Counted from the stretch's first letter, positions 19,369 to 27,291 are shown. The stretch is 64,000 bases of DNA from Lachnoclostridium sp. (GCA_023665475.1 JAMPEB010000005.1:90522-154521), one strand, 5' to 3'. Numbers and translations are program-made. Notes: a model not told the origin generated them from the sequence alone.

Positions 19369-19474
19369 ATTATCGTCTCCTTTCTTTGTAATTTATGTAT
19401 GGTTGAATGGTTGTAAGGATAGTATACCATAGCTTAGGTGCAAAGTCTATTGTGAAAAATGTATAATAAAATAA

Positions 19475-19507
19475 GAATGCAACATAATGATACATTGTGT
19501 TGCATTC
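19475..19507. repeat. Left inversion site (IR-L)
   Basis: A 33-bp near-palindrome with arms GAATGCAACA and TGTTGCATTC. It is matched in inverted orientation at 20315-20347 with 30 of 33 bases identical (one difference at the end, two in the centre). The 10-bp arms flanking a central 13 bp fit a tyrosine-recombinase core site. Confidence 0.85.
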
Positions 19508-19522
19508 TTGCTTACACCATAT

Positions 19523-19549
19523 ATATCGACAGCTCTAAAAAATACTTTA
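19523..19549 (-). promoter_or_regulatory. Sigma-D (sigma-28) flagellar promoter inside the invertible segment
   Basis: On the minus strand TAAA (19549-19546), 15 nt, then GTCGATAT (19530-19523). The consensus is TAAA-N15-GCCGATAT, so only one base differs; the extended -35 reads TAAAGTAT against TAAAGTTT. It lies 16 bp inside the left inversion site and points outward to the left. After inversion it would face csrA and hag. Confidence 0.85.
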
Positions 19550-19580
19550 GGGCAATTTCGGATTTTTTTTTGAAAAATTT

Positions 19581-19608
19581 GAAAAAGCCCTGATTCCGGT
19601 GGGGGCTT
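19581..19608 (-). terminator. Terminator of the recombinase gene
   Basis: On the minus strand AAAGCCC and GGGCTTT pair around a 12-14 nt loop, followed by a T-rich run, 14-40 nt past the recombinase stop. It would separate recombinase transcription from the sigma-D promoter that follows. Confidence 0.65.
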
Positions 19609-19621
19609 TCCGACCGCATAT

Positions 19622-20206
19622 CTATAGTGCAATATTCATAAATACATTATCTTTGTCATCCTGCTCGATTCCCAAATATCGTTTTGTAATCTGATAAGAA
19701 GAATGATTGTAAATATTCATTAATAATGCGGGCGGAATTCCCTGCTGCCATGCATAATAGCCAAAGGTCTTGCGCAGGGAGTGGCAGCTAATATGCTCGT
19801 TTAATCCTATATCCCGGGCGGCTTCTTTTATAATGCGGAAAGCCTGATATCTGCTCAGGGGCTGATTCTGTCCTTTTCTGCTGGGAAACAGATAGGTCTG
19901 AAACGAGGGAACGGAGGAAAGGGACGCCATGTAAAAACCGAAACTCTCCTTGACCGTTCTGTTTAAGGCAATCATATTCCTTTTTCCCGTCTTTTTTTCC
20001 GTTACCATAATATGGGAATGAAAGGTTCCTTTTGAGAAGTCATAAATATCTCCCCATTTCAAATGTAATACATCCGTAATCCGCAGAGCGGTATTTAAAC
20101 ACAAAATGCATAAGGCATAATTCCGCTTATTGGGGTGAAGTTTACCATAATACTCTTTGAATTCCAGAAGTTTTTCGGGGTCTCTGATAGGTTGTGTCGT
20201 ACTCAT
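19622..20206 (-). CDS. Single-domain tyrosine recombinase (DNA invertase)
   Basis: 194 residues, consisting almost entirely of the catalytic domain of the phage-integrase family with no full core-binding domain, as in FimB/FimE-type invertases. Catalytic residues visible: Arg in TALRITDVLHLKW, Lys in the TEKKTGKR hairpin, HSLRKTFGYYAW (His-x-x-Arg), His in IYNHSSYQIT, and the nucleophile Tyr in TKRYLGI. The ATG at 20206 is preferred over an upstream ATG at 20257 because AGAGGAGAT precedes it. The gene lies wholly between the two inverted 33-bp sites, which are its likely substrate. Confidence 0.9.
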   Translation of the reverse strand: MSTTQPIRDPEKLLEFKEYYGKLHPNKRNYALCILCLNTALRITDVLHLKWGDIYDFSKGTFHSHIMVTEKKTGKRNMIALNRTVKESFGFYMASLSSVPSFQTYLFPSRKGQNQPLSRYQAFRIIKEAARDIGLNEHISCHSLRKTFGYYAWQQGIPPALLMNIYNHSSYQITKRYLGIEQDDKDNVFMNIAL

Positions 20207-20255
20207 GCTAATCTCCTCTTTTCTGTTGTTGTGTGCAATTCGTTTTTGAAAAGCC

Positions 20256-20283
20256 ATAATACATCAAAAAAATTTCCTTGTAA
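20256..20283 (-). promoter_or_regulatory. Promoter of the recombinase gene
   Basis: On the minus strand TTACAA (20283-20278), 16 nt, TATTAT (20261-20256), about 50 nt upstream of the recombinase ATG and inside the invertible segment, so it is kept in both orientations. Confidence 0.5.
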
Positions 20284-20314
20284 ATATAATGCGCTTTTCT
20301 TAAGGCCTGACCGC

Positions 20315-20347
20315 AAATGCAACACAATGTATCAAAATGTTGCATTC
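20315..20347. repeat. Right inversion site (IR-R)
   Basis: Inverted copy of IR-L, with arms AAATGCAACA and TGTTGCATTC and central CAATGTATCA shared with the reverse complement of IR-L. It lies 39 bp before the csrA start. Between it and csrA I see only the ribosome site. Confidence 0.85.
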
Positions 20348-20386
20348 AAAAAAGCAGGGATCGCTTAGGGCGACAAGGAGGTTAAC

Positions 20387-20752
20387 ATGTTAAGACTGAC
20401 AGTGAGCACGGAAGAGTACCTGATGATTGGGGATGATATCAAGCTGGTGTTTCTGGGAGGCACGGGAAAACACCTGAGGATCATGGTGGACGCCCCCAAA
20501 GAGACAAATATTTTGAGAAGCTCGGTGCTGGAAAAGGACATCAAGGACCCAGAGAGGCGGGCAAATCTGCCCAAGTATTACGCTCAGGTCGAGCATCCGG
20601 AAAAATATGTGAAGAAAACGCAGCAGACCCGGAACAAGGCAGACAAGGCAGAATCGGAAGCAATCATGGAACAGGCTGCCCGGCAGACATCAAGTCAGAC
20701 GGCAAAGCCCCACATCATCATAGCCCGCGGGAACGCAGGAAGCAACAGGTAA
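20387..20752 (+). CDS. csrA: CsrA-like RNA-binding regulator with long C-terminal tail
   Basis: 121 residues. Residues 1-48 match CsrA: MLRLTVSTEEYLMIGDDIKL (usual form MLVLTRKxGESIMIGDDI), then GKHLRIMVDAPKETNILRSSV. CsrA binds GGA motifs in mRNA leaders and represses flagellin translation in Bacillus. Typical CsrA has 60-75 residues; here a basic, Lys/Gln/Ala-rich tail of about 55 residues is added. AAGGAGG precedes the ATG. It stands immediately before hag, the usual place, but fliW (its antagonist) is not in the window. Transcription probably depends on the invertible promoter. Confidence 0.85.
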   Translation: MLRLTVSTEEYLMIGDDIKLVFLGGTGKHLRIMVDAPKETNILRSSVLEKDIKDPERRANLPKYYAQVEHPEKYVKKTQQTRNKADKAESEAIMEQAARQTSSQTAKPHIIIARGNAGSNR

Positions 20753-20814
20753 TTATCGGACGGCACGGCATCAAGGTCAGGGCCCGGCAGTGAAGTCGGC
20801 CGCCCGGTCATTAT

Positions 20815-20879
20815 AAAGGAAACCAATAACAATCATTCACCGGCGTAAAAGGATTTGCGTCAGGTAAAACCAAGGAGGT
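20815..20879 (+). promoter_or_regulatory. CsrA-type GGA sites and ribosome site in the flagellin leader
   Basis: Three AnGGA-like motifs occur in the 130-nt csrA-hag gap: AAAGGA at 20815-20820, AAAAGGA at 20847-20853, and AAGGAGGT at 20872-20879, which is also the hag ribosome site. The last would be blocked by CsrA binding, as known for hag of Bacillus subtilis. No sigma-D promoter was found in this gap. Confidence 0.6.
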
Positions 20880-20885
20880 AATTTT

Positions 20886-22295
20886 ATGGTAGTACAACAC
20901 AATTTAACAGCAATGAATTCCAACAGAATGTTGGGTCTGACCACAAAGTCACAGGCTAAGTCCACAGAGAAACTGTCATCCGGTTACAAGATCAACCGTG
21001 CGGCTGACGATGCTGCAGGATTAGCAATCAGCGAAAAGATGAGAAGACAGGTTAGAGGTCTGACTCAGGCTTCCGCAAACGCTCAGGACGGCATTTCCGC
21101 AGTGCAGACCGCAGAAGGCGCATTGACAGAAGTGCACGATATGCTCCAGAGAATGAACGAGCTGGCAACCAAGTCCGCAAACGGAACCAACTCTCAGGAA
21201 GAGCGCGACTACATCCAGAGTGAAGTTGACGCTTTGATCAATGAGATTGACCGTGTATCCGAGACTACCAAGTTCAATGAGATTTATCTGCTGAAGGGCG
21301 ATGGTACAGAAATGCAGAAAGTTACCACAGCAGCAGAAGCGGAAGTTCCCGTTGCGGCAGAGTATGCTACAGGCAAAGGTGGCAGCGGTGCAATTACATT
21401 AGCAGCTAGCTATGCGGCTAACAAAATGGGTGCTGGCAAGGATGAGTCATGGTATGCAAAGGGTGGTACTACAGCACTTACTGAAGCAGAAATCCTTGAC
21501 AGTCTGGAAGTAGGTACAGATGGAAAAGTAAAATTTAAAGATAATGTAGAAATCTACACTGTAGCGGCAAATACAGGAACGAATTATGGCGCCCAGACCG
21601 TGGATAAGAAAGCGACGATAACAGATGCAAACTTTACCATTGCTTCCACAAAGATTTCCACAGCAGCTGATGGAACTGCTTTAGTTGAGGAAAAGGATTT
21701 GGCTGATTTGTTTAATTTGGACGGCACACTGAAAGCGGATGTTTATGCACAGGATGGAACCGATTGGGAAAAAGTTGGTGCAGAGCAGTTATCGAAGTTT
21801 GTTGAGGTAACGCCTGGTAAGGAAGCAGTTGAAGAAGGAGAAAAGGAAGTAGAAGTTTCCAAGGCTTTGGAATTCAACCTCCATGTAGGTGCAGAAGGCG
21901 GTGCAAAAGATGATCCCAAGGCTATCGCTAATAAGATTACCGTTAAGATTGAAGCCATGAGCGCAAAAGGGATCGGCGTTGACGGATTAAAAACTTCCGG
22001 CGTAAAAACAGAAGAGGCTGCTACCGCAAGCATCGAAACCATCAAGTCTGCAATCAAGAAGGTTTCCCAGCAGCGTTCCGACCTCGGTGCAGTCCAGAAC
22101 CGTCTGGAGCACACCATCAACAACCTTGACAATATCGTTGAGAATACACAGTCCGCTGAGTCTGCAATCCGCGATACTGACATGGCTACCGAGATGGTGA
22201 AGTATGCCAACAACAACATCCTTGCTCAGGCAGGTCAGGCAATGCTTGCACAGGCAAATCAGGCAAATCAGGGCGTTCTGTCCTTACTTAGCTAA
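20886..22295 (+). CDS. hag: Flagellin
   Basis: 469 residues, the filament subunit. The N-terminal D0/D1 (MVVQHNLTAMNSNRMLG, then KSTEKLSSGYKINRAADDAAG and ELATKSANGTNSQEERD) and C-terminal D1/D0 (QRSDLGAVQNRLEHTINNLDN to QANQGVLSLLS) are strongly conserved. Residues about 140-370 form a variable surface domain rich in Ala, Lys and Glu. There is no signal peptide, as expected for flagellar type III export. It follows csrA by 133 nt and is ended by a strong terminator. Confidence 0.97.
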   Translation: MVVQHNLTAMNSNRMLGLTTKSQAKSTEKLSSGYKINRAADDAAGLAISEKMRRQVRGLTQASANAQDGISAVQTAEGALTEVHDMLQRMNELATKSANGTNSQEERDYIQSEVDALINEIDRVSETTKFNEIYLLKGDGTEMQKVTTAAEAEVPVAAEYATGKGGSGAITLAASYAANKMGAGKDESWYAKGGTTALTEAEILDSLEVGTDGKVKFKDNVEIYTVAANTGTNYGAQTVDKKATITDANFTIASTKISTAADGTALVEEKDLADLFNLDGTLKADVYAQDGTDWEKVGAEQLSKFVEVTPGKEAVEEGEKEVEVSKALEFNLHVGAEGGAKDDPKAIANKITVKIEAMSAKGIGVDGLKTSGVKTEEAATASIETIKSAIKKVSQQRSDLGAVQNRLEHTINNLDNIVENTQSAESAIRDTDMATEMVKYANNNILAQAGQAMLAQANQANQGVLSLLS

Positions 22296-22339
22296 TTGAT
22301 TTGATGCTGTTAAAAAGTAATGGAAAACCACGGAAGAAG

Positions 22340-22392
22340 TAAAAAACAGGGCAGCACACCAATTTTCGGTGTGCTGCCTCATTGCTGTTTTT
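22340..22392 (+). terminator. Terminator of hag
   Basis: An 11-bp perfect stem (350-360 with 368-378), a 7-nt loop, and a T6 run at 386-391 that pairs further with an A6 run at 341-346. It can also serve the convergent gene on the other strand. Confidence 0.92.
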
Positions 22393-22424
22393 TGGAAAAA
22401 TAGGTTTTATGTAGTCTGCATCCA

Positions 22425-23471
22425 TCACAGGCCTTCAATTCGTTCTTCAAACTCCTGCAGGCTCTGCGCTCTGGCGGCAGACTTGCACCAGAGGCGGAGG
22501 ATTTTCGGATTTTTCTGATTCTTGATCCGATTCTCGAGCTCCGCAGGAATTTCTCCCAATTCCCCCAGAAAATCTAAAATTATCTCGGTTTTTTCCTGTT
22601 CTATTCCTTGAGATATTCCCTGTTCTATTCCCTGTTCTATTCCTCGTCTGAGTATCGTCTTTGCTTCATATTCAAGAACCCTTCCTACCATAACCTCTTT
22701 CACTCCTTCCCTGACAATGCCGTATTTTGCGGTGATATGTTCCAACACCTTGTTTGACATATCCATGATGGTGCATTTTGTGTACTCCGTGATGGAGCCG
22801 TTGTGTAACAATTCTTCCAGTTTGCTGCTGATTTGTTTGTATTCTTCCTGTAATTCCCGGAGCTTCGCCTTGTCATGCTCATATTCTCTAAACCTTTTCT
22901 CATGGACAAAAATGTAAAACGGAAGCAGAAACAGCAGATTTTTCTCAAAAATTTCGGTCAGCATGTATTCCTGCAGTTTCATTACCGGAATATCATATTC
23001 CGATGTCATATCAGGCATGACCATCCTGATTTTCAATTTATCAGGCGTGGATGCGGTGCTGCGCAGGAAAAACACGGCAGAATAAGGAAACTTTACCGTC
23101 AGGACATTCTCCTTTATCCCTCTGTCCTCAAGCGCTATCTGGGTATCATATTCAAAAAAACGCACCAGCATGCTGCTGTCTGTGCCGCTCTGGCATTCCA
23201 AATGGTATTTTTTTGTTTCGGTCCCCACAATCCGGAAACTTGTGTCCGTTATCCGCTCATATTGACTGCCCCCCTGACGGTTCAGGAAATGTTCGTTCGG
23301 TGAAAATAAGATTTTTTCCTTCCCGGTATATTTTTCCCCGAATACTTCGTTTATCACAGGGATGATTAGGGGGCTGCAGTCGTTGAGCAATGTGCGAAAT
23401 ACATCATCATAGGGGGTGCTTGTTGACTGTACGCTTTTTCCTTCCTGTGTTTTTTTCTCTTGTTGGTTCAA
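22425..23471 (-). CDS. Rpn-family PD-(D/E)XK nuclease / putative transposase protein
   Basis: 348 residues, of the recombination-promoting nuclease / PD-(D/E)XK transposase family (TPYDDVFRTLL, FGEKYTGKEKILFSPNE, TDTSFRIV, KKYHLECQS, ILRRGIEQG). The conserved acidic and ECQS core fits the nuclease fold. Near the C-terminus a tetrad repeat (GIEQGIEQGISQGIEQE, 12-bp tandem repeats at DNA level, about 22590-22650) is typical of the family and prone to length change. The start is TTG at 23471 with AGGAGG just before it on the minus strand. It is convergent to hag. These genes are spread by horizontal transfer, but no terminal repeats were seen. Confidence 0.8.
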   Translation of the reverse strand: MNQQEKKTQEGKSVQSTSTPYDDVFRTLLNDCSPLIIPVINEVFGEKYTGKEKILFSPNEHFLNRQGGSQYERITDTSFRIVGTETKKYHLECQSGTDSSMLVRFFEYDTQIALEDRGIKENVLTVKFPYSAVFFLRSTASTPDKLKIRMVMPDMTSEYDIPVMKLQEYMLTEIFEKNLLFLLPFYIFVHEKRFREYEHDKAKLRELQEEYKQISSKLEELLHNGSITEYTKCTIMDMSNKVLEHITAKYGIVREGVKEVMVGRVLEYEAKTILRRGIEQGIEQGISQGIEQEKTEIILDFLGELGEIPAELENRIKNQKNPKILRLWCKSAARAQSLQEFEERIEGL

Positions 23472-23887
23472 TATTCCTCCTTCTCATGGAAACCGGAAGG
23501 AAAACATTGTCCTGTGCTTCTGCGGAATCCATGCATTGTAAAATGTTTTGGGGTAAAAGCATGGATTTCATTGAAGCTTTATGGGAGAGTTCCCTGTTTG
23601 AAACGGCTTATGCCGTCTGAGATTCAAAGAATATATGCTTTTGATTTATTGTATCAGAAAATATGATTATATGCAAGGATTTTAATTTTTATGTTTTTGT
23701 TGTAATTGAGAGCAGGATAAGATAAAATTAAAAAAATGAAAGGATATTTGAAATTTGCCATTAATAAAGACCAAGAAGAGGTGGAAGCTATTATTGAGGG
23801 TAAAAAGCCGGCGTTTCTGCCGCAGTGATTTCACTTGAAGGGCGGAAATCCTCTGTGAAGCGGCCGGGGGTCGGAAAGGGGTAATCC
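23472..23887. other. 416-bp gap without a clear gene
   Basis: The left 200 bp hold the Rpn ribosome site and AT-rich sequence with a weak hairpin (ACGGC and GCCGT around 23610). A 30-codon reading frame at 23736-23828 (MKGYLKFAINKDQEEVEAII) has no ribosome site and may be a remnant of a gene or chance. The last 80 bp are GC-rich and precede the next gene; AAAGGGG there is its ribosome site. Confidence 0.4.
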
Positions 23888-24403
23888 ATGAACCCAAACA
23901 GTAATCCAAACGAAGAAAAAGTCAGGGAAATAGAAAACTTGCTGGAAAGTCCCCGCGCCGTGAAGGCTATGGAGCTTTTTAAGGAGGGCTATAACTGTTC
24001 TCAGGCGGTGGTGCTGGCGTTTGCGGATTTATATGATGAAGATGTGCATACCCTCCTGAAGCTCAGTTCTTCCTTCGGGGGAGGCATGGGCAGACTTCGC
24101 GAGGTCTGCGGTTCGGTTTCGGGGATGTTCCTTGTGGCGGGACTTTTGTGCGGCTATGATTCGCCAAAGGATTTTGAGGGCAAAACCAGACATTATGAGC
24201 GAATCCAGCAGCTTGCCCATGAGTTTCGGAAGCTTAACGGTTCCATTGTGTGCAGGGAACTTTTGGGGCTTAATAAAAAGGAGGATGATTTTGTCCCGGA
24301 AAAGAGGACGGAGGAGTATTACAAAAAGCGTCCCTGCATGCAGTTAATCGGGATGTCCACAGCCATTTTGGAGAGGTATCTCAAAGAAAATCAATTTTCT
24401 TAG
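23888..24403 (+). CDS. C_GCAxxG_C_C family protein
   Basis: 171 residues. The family's cysteines are in place: YNCSQAV near residue 38, VCGSVSGMFL (in place of GCGxxG) near residue 78, CGYD, IVCRELLG and RPCMQLI. These conserved Cys suggest binding of a metal or redox cofactor; members lie near redox or transport genes, but the reaction is unknown. About 20 N-terminal residues (NSNPNEEK) precede the domain. AAAGGGG lies before the ATG. Confidence 0.88.
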   Translation: MNPNSNPNEEKVREIENLLESPRAVKAMELFKEGYNCSQAVVLAFADLYDEDVHTLLKLSSSFGGGMGRLREVCGSVSGMFLVAGLLCGYDSPKDFEGKTRHYERIQQLAHEFRKLNGSIVCRELLGLNKKEDDFVPEKRTEEYYKKRPCMQLIGMSTAILERYLKENQFS

Positions 24404-24444
24404 AAAATAAAATTTCTTTGGAAATATTTTTTGTACGGATATTA

Positions 24445-24474
24445 TTGACAACAATACTTAAATAGTGGTATCTT
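24445..24474 (+). promoter_or_regulatory. Promoter of the response regulator-HD-GYP gene
   Basis: A perfect TTGACA at 24445-24450, 18 nt, TATCTT at 24469-24474. This sits about 85 nt before the gene and is the best candidate for the start of the chemosensory cluster. Confidence 0.6.
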
Positions 24475-24560
24475 ATTCATGATAATAGAATTTTCGCAAT
24501 GCGTGAATTTTATTATTGATAGAATTGTTACAAAGGCAGTAGTAGTAGGGAGAGTTAGTT

Positions 24561-25652
24561 ATGGATAAGCAACAGATATTAATTGTTGATGATGAAGTAG
24601 TAAACAGAGCGGTGCTTTGTGAAATGTTCCGTAAAGATTCGGAAAGTTATGAGCTGTTGGAGGCAGCCGACGGGCAGGAGGCAATCAACCTGATACAGAA
24701 CAGAAAGAATCTGGTACTGATTTTGCTGGATGTGGTGATGCCTGTTATGGACGGTTTCAAGGTGCTGGATTATATGAAGGAGAATGACCTGATAGAGAAG
24801 ATTCCGGTCATACTGATTACCAGCGAATCCGCTTTGGACAGTGAAGATCAGGCATATGCATACGGTATTGCGGATGTAATGCACAAGCCTTTTTATCCGC
24901 ACATTGTCAAGAGAAGAAGTAAGAATATTATCGAACTGTATCAGAACAAGCACAATATGGAGGTGCGCTTAAAGGAGCAGGAGGAGAAAATAAAGGCTCA
25001 GGTAAAAGAAATTCGTGAGAACAACGAATTCATGGTTGAGACTTTAAGCTCCGTGGTGGAAGCCAGAAGCGCCGAGACAGGGGAACATACCCGGCGTATC
25101 AAGTATTTTACAAGGATTCTGCTGAAAAGCCTGATGGCTCTTTATCCCAAATACGGACTGACGCCGGAACAGATAGATCAGATTGCAAGGGCATCCGCAC
25201 TGCATGATATAGGGAAAATCGGAATTCCCGATGCAATTTTGTTAAAGCCGGGCCGCCTGACGCCGGAGGAGTTTGAAGTAATTAAGACACATACCACAAT
25301 AGGATGTGACATATTGGATAAGACCTATAGAAACAAGGAAAGCAGCTTTTACCGTTATGCTTACGATATCTGCCGCCACCATCATGAGAGGTGGGACGGA
25401 AACGGATATCCCGATCACCTGGCGGGAGATCAGATTCCACTCAGCGCACAGATAGTTGCCATTGCGGATGTATATGATGCATTGGTAAGCCCCAGAGTTT
25501 ATAAGAGTCCATATGCCAACAACACGGCGTTTGACATGATTATGAATGGGGAGTGCGGACAGTTTTCTCCGGAGATGCTGGAATGTTTCGAGTTTGCAAA
25601 GGCGGATTTCTTTAATGTTGTAGAAGTAATCAAGATGTTTAGCTTTACATAG
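24561..25652 (+). CDS. Response regulator with HD-GYP c-di-GMP phosphodiesterase
   Basis: 363 residues. The receiver domain (1-125) has the acidic pocket and phospho-Asp57 (ILLDVVMPVMDG) and Lys in HKPFYP. A linker coiled coil (125-165) leads to an HD-GYP domain with HDIGKIGIPD (His215-Asp216), HHHERWDGNGYP (the GYP motif) and DVYDAL. All main metal ligands appear present, so it should hydrolyse cyclic di-GMP on phosphorylation of the receiver. It opens a cluster with a PAS kinase (25818) that may phosphorylate it. The following 165 nt are structured. Confidence 0.93.
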   Translation: MDKQQILIVDDEVVNRAVLCEMFRKDSESYELLEAADGQEAINLIQNRKNLVLILLDVVMPVMDGFKVLDYMKENDLIEKIPVILITSESALDSEDQAYAYGIADVMHKPFYPHIVKRRSKNIIELYQNKHNMEVRLKEQEEKIKAQVKEIRENNEFMVETLSSVVEARSAETGEHTRRIKYFTRILLKSLMALYPKYGLTPEQIDQIARASALHDIGKIGIPDAILLKPGRLTPEEFEVIKTHTTIGCDILDKTYRNKESSFYRYAYDICRHHHERWDGNGYPDHLAGDQIPLSAQIVAIADVYDALVSPRVYKSPYANNTAFDMIMNGECGQFSPEMLECFEFAKADFFNVVEVIKMFSFT

Positions 25653-25677
25653 TTTTGTAACAGAAACAGAGCATGGG

Positions 25678-25790
25678 GCTGTCGCATTATGGTAAATCGG
25701 CCATTCCAAGCACAATATTTTGTCTGCGGCAATGGCTGTTTACAAAATAACATGCAGGGAGTCGTATTTACTCATAATGCGGCAGCTTTT
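25678..25790 (+). terminator. Long-range stem-loop between the HD-GYP gene and the PAS kinase gene
   Basis: GCTGTCGCATTATG (25678-25691) pairs with CATAATGCGGCAGC (25773-25786), one G-T pair, and is followed by a T-run. The 81-nt loop holds a further GCCATT/AATGGC stem. It works as a terminator or attenuator with an unusually big loop. Its stem sequence recurs after the receptor gene at 35181. Confidence 0.55.
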
Positions 25791-25817
25791 TAACATCTTG
25801 GGAAGGAAGAGAAGATC

Positions 25818-27260
25818 GTGGAACAGAACATAATGAGCATGTTTTCCATGGAAGATGCGTTGGAAATGATTTTTATGTTTGACGGGACGGGGAAAATCTC
25901 TTATGCCAATACATCTGCAAGGGAAAAACTGCAATATGGAAAGGAATTGTGCGGGAAACATATAAGCGCAGTGTTTCCGGGCACATTCAAAGAAACAGAA
26001 GATGGATTTGATACAGATTATGTTTTCGGACGGGAACAGAAGAACCTTGTGGCATACCGCAGGAATCTTACCTGTTTTCCGGTAGAGGCAAGGATTGTTC
26101 AAAGTGAGGGCAGCCCTCTGGCCTATATCTGCATGGCGAATGATATTTTGGAAAAAGAGTTCCTGAGCCGTGAAGTGGAACAGGTGCGGCAGGAAGCAAA
26201 GCAGGCAATGAAGGTGAAGTCGGAATTTGTGGCAAATGTGACGCATGAACTGCGGACTCCCGTAAACGGCGTGCTTGGCAATGTCCGTGAACTGATGGAC
26301 ACGGTGACGGATGAGAAGACCATGAAATCGCTGCAGTTGATAGAGCGCTGCTGTGGCGATATGAATAAGATTATCAACAATATTCTGGATTTTTCAAAAT
26401 TGGAAGCCGGAAAATTTACGCTGGAGCCCCGGAAATTTAATTTCAGGGATATGTTGAATTATGTAAAAGCCCAGCATATCAATAAGATTACCGAGAAGGG
26501 ACTGGGATTTTTTCTGACGGTATCGCCCCAGATACCGGAGTATGTGGTAGGGGACGAATTGCGTATTGTGCAGATTCTCAACAATCTTTTGTCCAATGCC
26601 CAGAAGTTTACCACTGTGGGAAAAATCACTGTGGAAGTGCTTAAGACGGCACAGGCTAACGGTAAGGTGGAGCTGTTCTTTATCGTGAAGGATACGGGAA
26701 TCGGCATCGGCGATGAGGACAGGGATAAGCTGTTTCAAAGCTTTTCTCAGGTAGATGCTTCCATTTCCCGTAAATACGGCGGCACCGGTCTGGGATTGAA
26801 TATCACCAAACAGTTAGTGGAGCTTATGGGCGGCAGAATAGAGCTGGAAAGTGAAAAGAATAAGGGCAGCACCTTTACCTTTTCCCTCTGGCTGGGGGCA
26901 TGTGAAGGAGATGAAGGAGTGCCCGCAGGTCCGGAACAGATGACCACCACTTTTGAAATGGCTCCTCCCGAGGATGACGAGGGAGAATTAGAGGATATCC
27001 GTAAGTACGGGACTCCGGAAAACTTTGACACATTGAGACGGAATCTGTCCAAGCTGATTCTTTGTGTGGAAATGGAGAACTGGGAAAAGGCAGAAATGTT
27101 TATGGAGACCATCAGGCAATTGACGGACGGCGCTCCCCATGAAGTGAGCAGAGGGGTGCTCAAACTGAAAATGGCAATCCAGAAGGAAAATTATGAGAAA
27201 GCACTGGCGGAGTATGAAGCGTTAAATCATTTCGTTACAGCCCCGGACGAGAATAAATAA
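25818..27260 (+). CDS. PAS-domain sensor histidine kinase
   Basis: 480 residues, soluble. A PAS-like sensor (about 8-115) is followed by HisKA with the phospho-His in VTHELRTPVNG (about residue 141) and HATPase (N box NNLLSNAQKF, G1 DTGIGIGDED, F box LFQSFSQVDA, G2 GGTGLGLNITKQL). A 110-residue helical tail follows, the size of an Hpt domain but without the H-x-x-K-G motif. The start is GTG 25818 after GGAAGGAAG. Neighbouring receiver proteins at 24561 and 27292 and the Hpt at 35245 are probable partners. No membrane helices, so it senses a cytoplasmic signal. Confidence 0.9.
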   Translation: MEQNIMSMFSMEDALEMIFMFDGTGKISYANTSAREKLQYGKELCGKHISAVFPGTFKETEDGFDTDYVFGREQKNLVAYRRNLTCFPVEARIVQSEGSPLAYICMANDILEKEFLSREVEQVRQEAKQAMKVKSEFVANVTHELRTPVNGVLGNVRELMDTVTDEKTMKSLQLIERCCGDMNKIINNILDFSKLEAGKFTLEPRKFNFRDMLNYVKAQHINKITEKGLGFFLTVSPQIPEYVVGDELRIVQILNNLLSNAQKFTTVGKITVEVLKTAQANGKVELFFIVKDTGIGIGDEDRDKLFQSFSQVDASISRKYGGTGLGLNITKQLVELMGGRIELESEKNKGSTFTFSLWLGACEGDEGVPAGPEQMTTTFEMAPPEDDEGELEDIRKYGTPENFDTLRRNLSKLILCVEMENWEKAEMFMETIRQLTDGAPHEVSRGVLKLKMAIQKENYEKALAEYEALNHFVTAPDENK

Positions 27261-27291
27261 TTTTAGGTGTGCCATTTTAGGCATTGCAGAA

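Larger units (their letters stand above)
19475..20347. mobile_element. Putative invertible segment carrying its recombinase and a sigma-D promoter
   Basis: Inverted 33-bp sites at both ends enclose, in leftward order, the recombinase promoter, the tyrosine recombinase gene, a terminator and a sigma-D promoter. Inversion would swap the downstream target of the sigma-D promoter between the coiled-coil gene (19057) on the left and csrA-hag on the right. The layout parallels the Salmonella hin segment, with a tyrosine instead of a serine recombinase. No promoter is evident between the right site and csrA, which fits a flagellin-OFF orientation here. Confidence 0.8.

Noticed and set aside
19622..20206. 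Integrase of an integrative element or prophage
   Set aside because: The protein is a single catalytic domain, the sites are inverted and lie only 0.8 kb apart, and there is no cargo beyond a promoter, so an invertase fits better.
20285..20290. TATAAT as the plus-strand promoter of csrA
   Set aside because: No acceptable -35 box exists 15-19 nt upstream (CATCAA region), although weak activity cannot be excluded.
22590..22650. CRISPR-like or minisatellite array
   Set aside because: The 12-bp repeats encode the GIEQ tetrads of the Rpn protein and have no spacers.
22425..23471. Insertion sequence at the Rpn-type gene
   Set aside because: No terminal inverted repeats or target duplications were found at its edges.
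23736..23828. 30-codon gene
   Set aside because: No ribosome site and no recognisable family; left as part of the intergenic description.
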